From NCBI GenBank assembly GCA_038373865.1, contig JAXGGA010001132.1, positions 1 through 64,000 on the forward strand: DNA of 64,000 nt, written 5' to 3'. A program made the translations under genes and the position numbers. The notes beneath the pieces are model-generated. The model was given only the letters and a program-made list of their open reading frames with translations. It was not told the DNA's origin and made no database searches. This DNA is from Uloborus plumipes (taxonomy: Eukaryota > Arthropoda > Arachnida > Araneae > Uloboridae). Shown here one piece after another: positions 45,780 through 55,292 of the stretch (within the stretch, counting starts at the first letter, position 1; each line of letters starts with the position of its first letter).

Positions 45780-46430
45780 TTTCCATCAAATTTAAAATAT
45801 TGCGGAAAAGCTGATTTATATAATTGTTAATTATGTGTACAAAATTTTATTGATGTGTGTTAATATCTTCAGTTGCCTCTGGGGCCGTTTATGTTACAAA
45901 TATTTGCTATTTTTCAATATATAATTTTTTTTAATGAAAATTGGATTCCTTAGTTCTAATATTTCTGAAAATTTGCCCTATGGTATATTTAGAGTGTGTA
46001 CAAACTTTTATTCATGGGGGTCAATGGCTTTAGTGATCTTTAGGGCCGTTCACTATACAAAATTCGTTAATTTTAGTTTTTTTTTAGATTTTTTTATTTT
46101 TTGAATAAGAAATTATGTTCCGTAGTTCCAATGGTACTAAAAAGTTTACATTTAGTATCCTTAGACTGCGTATAATTTTTATTTGTGTGATTCATTGATT
46201 TCAGTTGCGTCTGGGGCCGTTCATTGTACAAAAATCGTTAATTTTGTCAATTTTTCAATATTTTTTAAAAATAATCTTTAGTTCCAAAAGAGCCAAAAGG
46301 CTGACTGCGAACTAAGGATACCGTATACAAACCTTTCGACACTATTGGAATTCAGGATTGTAATTTCTCATTCAAAAAATAAAAAGTATAGTGAACTGCT
46401 CTGGAGATCACTAAAGCAATTGACCCACAT
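45780..46430. repeat. Outer arm repeats of the 5.4-kb element, about 165 bp
   Basis: Three direct copies centred on CAGTTGCCTCTGGGGCCGTT-like sequence (about 45870, 46030, 46200), each followed by TACAAA..TCGTTAATTTT. A fourth, inverted copy follows (46330-46430; ACTGCTCTGGAGATCACTAAAG, the reverse of the second unit). The right arm has a single copy near 50990-51060. The left outer arm is therefore an expanded and partly folded version. Confidence 0.7.
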
Positions 46431-46939
46431 AAATTACAGTTTGCATACATTCTAAGTGCGCTTTTCCACTTGACGACACGACAACGACAAAAGTCGGACG
46501 GTAATACTGTAATGATAAGTACCGTGTCGTGTCGTCTACAGCGCTGTTTTCCCACTCAACCAATATCGTTTCTCTGAACGGGTCATTTTACACCGCATTA
46601 CATTTTGAGACAGCACTGTGCTCACACATAAATTATTTTGACTCCTCCATTTAACAAACTAGGACTGCTTTGTTTACTTTACCTCCACAGAAAAAGAAAA
46701 CAAACAAAGAGAAGATATTGAGTGCATGATATTCACAACTTTATTACATTTCCGCCTTGTTTACTAAGAACGAGAAGAAAACTATCTGTTGGCGCTGCAG
46801 AGCGATAAATTGCGAATCTATTCGTCAAGCGCGTCAATACTCACAAAGGATTGCCATAGAACTTTTTAAAATTTAGTCCACAGTTCGCCATGATATAGTT
46901 GGTCGCAATATCGAGTTTTGTTTTGTTTTCTCAATTGTA

Positions 46940-47060
46940 GTGCGCTTAAGTACTAAGCGGGTATTTCTCCATTTCGTTGTAAAAAAAATAATTCGTTAAT
47001 AAATGTTTCGTTGTCAATCGTCTCTTCGTTGAACACCATCACTTCTGGGTAAATAGATTC
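46940..47060 (-). pseudogene. Possible MADF/Myb-like protein remnant
   Basis: In the left-arm segment that the right arm lacks, the minus strand reads MVFNEETIDNETFINE from an ATG at 47039. In another frame within 60 bp it reads NEMEKYPL and then a stop. An acidic start followed by a FI.E..KYP motif resembles the beginning of MADF domains, which accompany Harbinger-type transposases. The match is short, crosses frames, and no later domain part can be followed. It could be chance. Confidence 0.2.
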
Positions 47061-47335
47061 GCCATTTATCGTTCGGCGGCGCCAACAGTATCAGAATGAA
47101 AATCTGAGCTTTTTTGGAGCATAAAAAATCGTCTAAGCAACAATAATGAAACAAAATATTAAATAAAAAGAATAAAATTATTTTATTGCTACATCTTTTT
47201 AGTCCAGTAGAAATAGCGTTAGGGGTCGAACAAATTGCAACAGAAACGAAACCTACTGGAAAGGGTAGGTAATAGGCTCCTAATGAACATACTAAAAGTA
47301 TACATTCGTACTGGTGGGACAAATATGTTTTTTCG

Positions 47336-47760
47336 GCCGCCATCTTAAAAAATCATAAAAAAATTTCGAAAATTCAAAAAAATTATGTGCCTGTACTATC
47401 ACTGTATGTACTGTATATACACCTGTACTATCGCGCAAAATGCGATTTTTTTAGCCGCCATCTTTAAAACTATGAAAAAAATAAATAAAAAAAAATCATA
47501 TGTGGTATCAAATAAAAGGAAATTCCATGCCAAAACGGAATATTACATCTAATATTTAAAGCAATGTGAGCAATCTAAAAATATATACCCGTACGGCAGC
47601 GAGAAATGCTTTTTTTCAGTTGCCATCTTGGAAAAGCGTGGACTTTTTTTAAAAACAAAATGTATCATAATGTGGTTTCAAATGAAAGGAAATTTCACAC
47701 TGAAAAAGAATATTAATGGGATATTTAAATCAAAATTTGTATAAAGATGAAACAGGTAGG
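47336..47760 (-). repeat. Left subterminal repeats with YY1-like AAGATGGCGGC
   Basis: Three units, read on the minus strand, carry AAGATGGCGGC at 47346-47336, the same at 47464-47454, and AAGATGGCAA at 47629-47620. Each is associated with TTTGATACCACA..TGAT and GGAAATT.CA. AAGATGGCGGC is the published YY1/Pho binding consensus. The units are mirrored on the right side of the gene. Confidence 0.75.
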
Positions 47761-49766
47761 AAAATGCAAAAGAATTAAACGTACATAAGCTTGTATTTAC
47801 GTCTCAAGTGCTAAAAAACTGTTACATTAAATCACGCAAAGAATTCCCAAGGTCTTTTTGGTTTCCCACAAAAGATGTGACATTGCACATCGATGTGCAC
47901 ATCGAACAAACACTCATGAAATGCACAAAAAGTCGCTCTGGCATGACACGGGGAAGAGGAATGACTGAAAGTCAACGTGCAACCTGGATTTTGAGCCATT
48001 CTAGTTGCAGCGAAGTAACATGTTCACTAAGCTTGCTGACCAATGTTTCACGCATTGGCAGTGAACAACATATCGATTTGACAGATGCAAGGATGGAAAG
48101 AGATTTCGAAGACATAAAAAAAATAATGCGATTCGTCGTAGACCACAATCCATTTGCTGTTCTTTCAAGTGGTTTATGGAACATTTTTAACGGGATAACG
48201 GATAGCAAGAGCAAAGTTACTGCAGAAAATGCTGATATCATTGGAAAAAACATCCAAGATAAACTCACAGGTAAGTTTTTAAAGATGAAACTTTACTGAA
48301 ATCAGATCAAGCAGTAACTATGAAAGCACCAACAAAAGGAATTATCATTGCTGGTGAGACTCACTGCATAGATTCACGTCCATTGACACAGAGGATGCTT
48401 GCCTGTATCTCTTTGGATAGTACTCAAGATGCAAGTGAGTTTTTCAGTAATGAATTGTTTACTTTACCAACTGCACTATTTGACCATAGTACCCAGATGA
48501 TGAGAAAAACAGATAAATCTTCATTGGCAAGGTTATTAGATACATTAAATGTCAATACAATTCAGTTGCATCAGAGCACTTCCTTCGTTCTTGATGGAGG
48601 TGCATTAGCTCACCAATTACCATGGTCCGCTTCAGCAACATTTGGAGATGTTGTAAGTAAATACGAATCATTTGTGAACAAAAGATAGGGAAAATTGACC
48701 GTATTGTTCGATGGGTATAAGAAACCCAACATAAAAGATACGGAGCACATATTACGCATAAAGCAGTCATCAGTTGAAATAATATTCGATGAAAATTCAC
48801 CAATAATTATGAACAAAGACAATTTTTTTTCCAACTCTGTAAATAAATAACGTTTTGTCAAGATACTGGCTAGTTGTTTTGAAAAGAAAGGTCATTCTGT
48901 GATTCAAACGGAAGGTGATGCAGACACGGTGATAGTTAATGAAGCTTTAAAACTAGCCCAGCACCAACATATGACAGTAGTTGCGGATGATGCAGATATT
49001 TTAATTCTTTTACTGTATCATTCCTCTAAGAATATTTTAATGCAGCCTGCCACACAGTCGGATAAAGTTCATGACATTCAAGCGATTAAAATATCAATCG
49101 GAGAGAAAGCTTGCGAAAAACCCTTTGTTCACGCATTGACAGGGTGTGACTACACCAGTGCCTCATTTGGCAAAAGTAAATCCTCTGTTTTCAAAAATAT
49201 AATAAAATCTTGCACTCTAAGCGATTGAGCTTGCAATTTTGGATCATTGAATTACAAAAGATTATTTGGTTGAAATTGGTTGTAAGATAATTGTATCAAT
49301 ATATGGAGGTAACATTGACACAGACCACTTAAATGCACTTCGCTACGACCAATACCTTAAGAAAATAGCTTCAGCTAAAAAATAATTTGAAATTGCTCGC
49401 TTGCCTTCAGCTTAAAATGCAGCAAAATATCACTTATATCTAGTACATTTGCAGTGCTTCATTCGGGAAAACCTTGAACTACAAACTCCTGATCCCTCAC
49501 TTTGGGGTTGGCAGTTGGTAGATGGAGAATTTCAGCCGATATCGACAGACTTGAGCCCCGCACAAGATCAACTCTTAAACATAATTAAATGTACCTGCCA
49601 AAGTACACTAGTAGAACCATGTAACACTACAAAATGTACATGTCGTCGATATGGACTTCCATGTTCTGTAGTTTGTAGAAACTGTTGTGGAAAGAACTGC
49701 ACAAACACAGGAGACATTTTGGATTCTGATACTGATGATGATGATATTTCCTTTTTAATTATGTAA
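47760..49766 (+). pseudogene. Broken FEN1/XPG-like nuclease with C-terminal CXC domain
   Basis: The frame opens after a TAG at 47757-47759; no ATG start is visible, so the 5' part is missing. In order, allowing for breaks: an N-terminal region with TRGRGMTESQRATWILSHSS; VLDGG (48590); TVLFDGY (48700); TEGDADTVIV (48910); VVADDADILIL (48985); HALTGCDYTSASFGKSK (49130); LWGWQLVDGEFQPI; and a cysteine-rich end CTCRRYGLPCSVVCRNCCG. The DGG, FDG, EGDAD, DDAD and GCDY blocks follow the order of the acidic metal-binding residues of flap endonucleases, and the end resembles tesmin/TSO1 CXC domains. Breaks: a frameshift near 48275-48285, TAG at 48686, TAA at 48848, TGA at 49226, a frame change and two TAA codons between 49250 and 49440. 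It resembles multi-copy uncharacterised animal proteins. The assignment is by motif reading only. Confidence 0.65.
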
Positions 49767-50039
49767 ATACTTTATTTTGTGAAAATTTTTTAGTTGCATG
49801 TTTTTTTTTCTGCTTTCAATTTCGGAAATTGTTTAATCATCCAATTAAACTTTTAAAGAAAATGTATTTGTTTAATCTTGATAAAGATATACTTGGAGGC
49901 AAAGTTATTCAGTTTTTATGCTTCTTAGATTAATAAATAATGTTTTAAACACAATAAAAGATTTTAGTGCTTTGGCCTCCATTTAATTATTTTCATTTAT
50001 TAGTCTAAACCAAAATCATTATTCTTTTTCAATAAGAAA
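49767..50039. other. 3' flank of the broken gene
   Basis: AT-rich. AATTAAACTTTT and ACACAATAAAAGATTTTAGTG (AATAAA at 49953-49958) could provide polyadenylation for the plus-strand gene about 190 bp upstream. Confidence 0.35.
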
Positions 50040-50560
50040 TGTCCTATCATTAAATACCATATAATGATATGTTTTGTTTTCAAAAAATCTACTCTTTTCC
50101 AAGATGGCGACTAAAAAAAGCATTTCCCGCTACCGTACGGATATATATTTTTAGACTGCTCACTTTACCTTAAATATTAGATATTATTTTCAATTTCAGC
50201 ATGAAATTTCCTTTCATTTGATACCACATACGATTTTTTGTTATTATTATGTTTTTTTTCACGATTTTCAAGATGGCGGCCAAGAAAACCGCATTTTGAG
50301 TGACATTAAAGGTGTATATTTTTATTATCTTCACTTTACTTTAAATATTCAATGTTTTATTCCTTTTCAGCTTGAAATTTCCTTTTATTTGATACCATAC
50401 ATAATTTTTTTGAATTTTTGAAATTTTTTCATGATTTTTCAAGATGGCGGCCAAAAAAACATATTTGTCCCACCAGTACGGATGTATACTTTTAGTATGT
50501 TCATTAGGAGCCTATTACCTATCATTTCCACCAGGTTTCGTTTCTGTTGCAATTTGTTCG
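50040..50560 (+). repeat. Right subterminal repeats with YY1-like AAGATGGCGGC
   Basis: AAGATGGCGAC at 50101, AAGATGGCGGC at 50270-50280 and at 50441-50451, spaced 170 bp. Each is preceded by TTTGATACCA.A and followed by an A-rich stretch and TACGG or ATATTTTTA. It mirrors 47336-47760. The repeat continues into GTATACTTTTAGTATGTTCA and TTTCGTTTCTGTTGCAATTT, shared with 47220-47320. Confidence 0.8.
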
Positions 50561-51134
50561 ACCCCAAGGTGTTTTTTGGCTTATTTCTACTGCACTATTT
50601 GTTTATCGTCTGCAAATTGAAGCTTTTTCTTATTAATACAGAGATGTCGAATTTTAACGCCATTGCTATATTTCGAAGAAAGTAAACAGATGGATGAATA
50701 TCGTGCCGATTTTAAAGGCGAGACGGATGCAATCCGACACGAATGAGACGACAAATGACATCTTTCGTCGGAGACGACACGATCATCCTTGAATCGGGAG
50801 ATGGAAAAGCGCATAGCATATTTTAATGCATTTTGCGTGCTCCAATGTCGGGTGACGACAATCGTCTACGATTTATCGTTGTCGTGTCGGTGAGTGGAAA
50901 AAACGCCCGAAAGATACAATATGGAAACTTTTCGGTACTATTAAAACTAAGAAATCCTATTTCTTATTTATTTTATTAATATTGAAAAATAACAAATTTT
51001 GTATTATAAACTGCCCCAGAGGCAACTGAAGATATTACTTCAGATGAATAAAGTTTTGCACACATATTAACAATGACTCTTCTGTACTATAGGAAATTTT
51101 AAGTAAAAAAATTTTTTTTCGCGATGCACCCTTA

Positions 51135-51510
51135 TATTCATACATTGTTATGTTCATACATTAATTAAACGATTTTCCATTTTCCTAAACGGTATTTTCT
51201 AAGTTATTTTCGAAAATCCGAACTACCTACAGTACCAATTAGTTTGAATTTCTGACCTTTTACAGTACTTTTCGAAATGGAGGTAAAATCATTATCTCCT
51301 CTAGATCACAACGCACGGTTCATTTTTCTTTGAAGCTACGTGTAGGTAATAAGGATAATCATGTGGAGAAAGAAATACCATTAATCTTGAGGTAAGAAAT
51401 GACGGGGACACGTAGTCATTTCACATCCTTAAAAGTTTTGTCTTCAGAAAGGGTAGGAGAAGTGAAAGGAACCAGATCATGTAATAAACGTTAATGATCC
51501 TTCGAAGACT
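51135..51510. other. No feature seen
   Basis: Non-repetitive AT-rich sequence between two elements. Confidence 0.5.
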
Positions 51511-51511
51511 A

Positions 51512-52238
51512 CACTGTAAGAAATGAATGTTGTTTTTACAGTATAATGCAACTAATTTTATAGCAATAAATTAAAAATTGCTAATTTTACACTACTAAAC
51601 TGCAAAATTGCTAATTTTACACTTCACTTCACTTCACTCCTCGAGGGGCCACAGTACCTGTCATTGTTGTGACTTAACCTGTTACGGCATCCTCGAGGCT
51701 TTTTATTAAACAATTATAACAATTACAATATCCAATTTTCACAATAACATGCGACAATTACAACGAATAGTAACACGGAGCATAAAGCATTTACAACATA
51801 TAATGACACAAAGACATAGAATAATTGAAACATATAATCACATAAGGTTAGCAGTTTACACTTTCTTCATAAAAAACAGAGTTACACAGATAATTATATA
51901 AGCAGTTGTACAGGTAGACGAGGAAAGTGGGATAGAGAACTTTGAGCATTTGGTGAATAATTTAAACTATGACATTTACTCCATATAGTCGGAGTTAATA
52001 CTAAAACACTATGGATTACGCCAGTAGAACATTTTACAGTGGAATTTTGCAAATATTTACAAGCGTATAGTATACAAGAAGGGGAAAAGGGGGGGGGCAG
52101 TACATGAAGACTAATTTTACACTACTAAACTGCAAAATTGCTAATTTTACAGTTTACTACCTTGCATTTTACAGTTTTAAATTGGAACCTGGTCAGCCAG
52201 TATTATACTGTAAAAACGACAGTTCATTTTTCGCAGTG
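51512..52238. mobile_element. TACAG-type MITE split by a LINE fragment
   Basis: Left end CACTGTAAGAAATGAATG; right end TTCATTTTTCGCAGTG before TA. Internal CTGCAAAATTGCTAATTTTA units and the TTGGAACCTGG.CAGCCAG block are present. A 489-bp insertion at 51622-52110 lies between two copies of a 41-bp MITE segment. Confidence 0.8.
51622..52110 (-). mobile_element. 5'-truncated non-LTR retrotransposon, 41-bp TSD
   Basis: The MITE segment at 51581-51621 is repeated exactly at 52111-52151, a 41-bp target duplication. On the minus strand the insert ends GAGTGAAGTGAAGTGAAG, a short (AAGTG)n-type 3' tail, after GGCCCCTCGAGGAGTG. The 5' end (plus-strand right side) is an abrupt truncation. A variable TSD plus simple-repeat 3' tail plus 5' truncation indicates target-primed reverse transcription. 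Only 3' UTR is present, so the clade cannot be named. Confidence 0.75.
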
Positions 52239-52430
52239 TATGTCTTTGTATTTGTGGCTAAAAGTTCGAAAGTTGACAGTTTAAAATTTGCTGTTCAAAG
52301 ATTGTGCAGAGAAAATGTTAATTCATGTCTGTTTATAAAAGAGTTCTTTAAAAAAAGTTTTATCAAAGTCATTCTAGGTAACCTTGATCTACGATATCTT
52401 TATTTTGAAATTCTCACTTAGATTTTAATA

Positions 52431-52751
52431 CACTGCAAAAATGAATTGTTGTTTTTACAGCATAATACTGGCAGCCGAGGTTCCAGTTTAAAACTGTAAA
52501 ATGCACAGTGATAAAGTGTAAAACTACAGTTTCTTACTGTAAAGTTAGAAATTTCACAGTTTATTGCCGTAAAATTTATCAGCATTATACTATAAAAACA
52601 ACAGTATAATACTGGCAGCATAGGTTCTTGTTTAAAACGAAAATGCACAGTAATAATCTGTTAAAAAGTGCAATTTTACAGTTTATTAATTTACTGTTAC
52701 TGTAAAATTAGCTGTAATATACTGTAAAAACAATATTCATTTTTTACAGTG
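52431..52751. mobile_element. TACAG-type MITE copy with TA flanks
   Basis: CACTGCAAAAATGAATTGTT to CATTTTTTACAGTG, with TA on both sides (52429-52430, 52752-52753). It carries the reversed CCAGTTTAAAACTGTAAAAT blocks and CAGTTTATTGCCGTAAAATT units. Complete ends with TA flanks support a Tc1/mariner-type MITE. Confidence 0.8.
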
Positions 52752-52753
52752 TA

Positions 52754-53816
52754 TAAAACTAGAAAATGTGTTTGAAGATCTCACGACGATTAGAACTATA
52801 ACGATTAAACGATTAGATTATGTAGCTCAGGTACTCGAAGGAAACCACAAAAATTTCAATTTTAACACAAAGAAACCACATTGACAAGTACCTTGACCAA
52901 TAGACATTTTAAAAACCATTTTTATGTATTTAATGAAACATTTTCAATTCCCTGCTGTCTGGCACGTTAAACGCTTTTCTAATTATTTTTTAAGAGAAGA
53001 ACACACCATTTACCTTTTCGGAATAAATTTGGATTTGCTGATCTGTAACATTATTCCTTTTCTTCATCCTCAACCGTGATTCTTATTATTTGACTCTACC
53101 CAGATTTTTGAGACAAAGTCACGTTTCTGTTGAAATCAGCTCGATTTTTTAACACTCATTAGTCTAAACTAATTCGAAAGGAAGGTATTACATCGTCACC
53201 TTTTTTGCAACGGCATGAATTAAAGTTTTTGCAATTGGTACTTTTCAACTGCATAAAATGATACGATAATCACAAAAAGTTAGAAAATGTGAAAAAAAAA
53301 ATTAAAAGGCAAAATTTTAATGAGGCATCAATTGGTTGCTTGAGATAAAAGCAATTTCCTCCTTCCACCCTACAGAAGCAGAATTCTTTTACGTAAATGA
53401 GAATTTTTCAAATTCTTATTTGTGGCTGCTTTAAAAAATAGAGCAAATCGACCATTCCTTTCAACAACGCCATTTCTAAAAACACGTTATTTTTAAGGAG
53501 AACTATTTTTCAGCAGGAGAATGTGAGGCAAATTGAAAAAACGAATCAAAGTGAAGTGGTAAAATATTTTCGCAGTTTCCAACAGTATTCTAACTAAGTT
53601 CCTATGCATATAGCTGACTTCTGTCAAAAAATAAATAGCTCCAGAGATCAACAGAAAAAATTATGCCAGTAATTTTCAAAATACATTTGATCCCTTTATT
53701 GTAATATTCATGGTTTTTCAAAAATATTTCTTTTAATTATAAAATGATAAAAAGTTTGTAATTATAGGTTTAACTATTAATTGAGATCCTCTGATGTCCA
53801 GTGAAGTCCTTATTTA
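52754..53816. other. No feature seen
   Basis: AT-rich non-repetitive sequence with only short frames. Confidence 0.45.
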
Positions 53817-54334
53817 GCCCTTAGTTTGGCAATGTATCCTACAGGGTACATCACTTTCTACATTTTTTAATTTGAATTAGGCGCCCTCTAGGGGGGCTGG
53901 CTTTTAACCTATAGCATTATTCAAACCTTCTTTTTCAACGTGTCTTTACTATGGCTATTTACAAAGCAACGCATTCAATATTACGTTTATAAGTGTTACA
54001 GTATGTTCTACCAAACAACATGGCGTCACGTCGATTACAGGTATGTTCTCTTTGATTTTTTTATTATTTGCTTATTATTTTTATTGTTTATAAAATCTAC
54101 AATAGTGCCAAATTAGTTGATATTGTGATTGAGTGAGCCACGTTTTATGTATTCTTATTTGCTACTTTGGCAGTGTATCCTACAGGATACACAATTTATA
54201 AAACCGATTTTCTTTTCATTTTTTCCCATGAAATTTTTTTAACTATATAATATTTATGCATTTTACCCCAAAAAAACTAAAATAAAAAATTTTGTCAAAA
54301 TTTTTAAATTTTTGATATGTGCCAAACTAAAGGC
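53817..54334 (+). mobile_element. MITE with GCCYTTAGTTTGGCA ends and a possible fossil first exon
   Basis: GCCCTTAGTTTGGCA and TGCCAAACTAAAGGC are inverted ends with one mismatch, between TA dinucleotides. TTTGGCA.TGTATCCTACAG occurs twice inside (53825, 54167). At 54020 an ATG after AACAAC opens seven codons (MASRRLQ), followed by GTATGT, a good splice donor. This may be the first exon of the parental transposase kept in the deletion derivative. CCC starts and the neighbouring TTAG/CTAG could also be an eroded piggyBac TTAA arrangement. Confidence 0.55.
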
Positions 54335-54364
54335 TAGTTTATGTTACGCTTGTTTTGATTTTAA

Positions 54365-54452
54365 ATGCGGATCCTCGGTAAATTAACATCCGCTTAAGTC
54401 GACATATTTCCGTGGTCCCTTGGGGTGTTGCGTTACCGAAATTCCACTGTAT
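54365..54452 (-). mobile_element. pogo/Tigger-like end fragment
   Basis: On the minus strand it begins TACAGTGGAATTTCGGTAAC, then GACTTAAGCGGATGTTAATT and TACCGAGG. CAGTGGAA ends with alternating GTCGA / GGTAA motifs are typical of pogo/Tigger subterminal regions. Only one end is found. Confidence 0.5.
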
Positions 54453-55284
54453 TCTCTTTCCTGTTTCAAAACAATATCTTTAAGCCCTTCATAAATGGTT
54501 TATTAAAGCACCATTGATACTTGATAATAATACAAGAAAGGGAGAATCAATTCGTATTTTATAATTTCAATATTTTATAATTTCTCATTTTATAGTTATC
54601 AATTCTTATTTAAAGTTAACATTTTCATCTGAGTGTTTGAACAATTTACTTACAATTAAGTACTAAACGCATACAGACGCATTCAGCTAAGTTAATTTAC
54701 ACTTGAGTAAAAGTAAATAGAACTGTAGGCATATTGATCTTTCGAATTTTTATGTTTACAATGAGAAATAATCACAATTCCATTTGATTAACTTTTCTCA
54801 CATGATTGCAAATATAGTTAAGTACACAACAAAGCTACGTTTACTTCGACTGTAAGTCAACACAAAAGCAGCAATGGAAATGTTTACTAATTTTCTAAAT
54901 CACTAAATATTAGGTAAATATTTGGTTTGGTTTTCTTGTATATGCTGATATAATAATGTAAAATTGCTTTGAATTTTATTGATGACCATTGGAAATTTAG
55001 TAATCAGTAGTAAATCAGTTAAATTTGTAAACTATATTATTTTACAGATTAAAATAATAAGAAGATATAATATTTAGTTATCTATTTAAAGATGTAAAAA
55101 GTACAGTTCCTTTACCAATAGAACCTTTACCAATGGTTGCCAAACATCACAGCATTATACTAAAATATTGGAGGATAGTTTCCTACTCCATTTGCTGATC
55201 TTACAGGTGGCTCGCAGAAAGAATTTCAACAAGACAATGCTTCGATTCGTACTGCAAATAGCACAAAATCCGGATTAAATCACA
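54453..55284. other. No feature seen
   Basis: AT-rich, non-repetitive. Confidence 0.45.
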
Positions 55285-55292
55285 GAATATAA

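Larger units (their letters stand above)
45757..51131 (+). mobile_element. 5.4-kb DNA-transposon-like element with compound inverted arms
   Basis: Ends are GGGTGCA and TGCACCC, followed inward on both sides by an A run and T run, with TTA on both flanks (45754-45756, 51132-51134). Moving in, both arms share in inverted order TCTTCAGTTGCCTCTGGGGC, a CTTTTCCA/GACGACACGAC zone, GTCGAACAAATTGCAACAG with AATAGGCTCCTAATGAACAT, and three AAGATGGCGGC subterminal repeats. The left arm is longer because it has extra outer repeats and about 600 bp absent from the right. The centre holds a broken FEN1-like/CXC gene. A 3-bp TTA duplication with GGG ends fits PIF/Harbinger, but no transposase is recognised, so the class is unsettled. 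Confidence 0.75.

Noticed and set aside
47014..47343. 109-codon minus-strand frame beginning MAAEKTYL
   Set aside because: Its start is the AAGATGGCGGC subterminal repeat, present three times per arm, and the rest is arm sequence; only a small internal piece might be a protein remnant.
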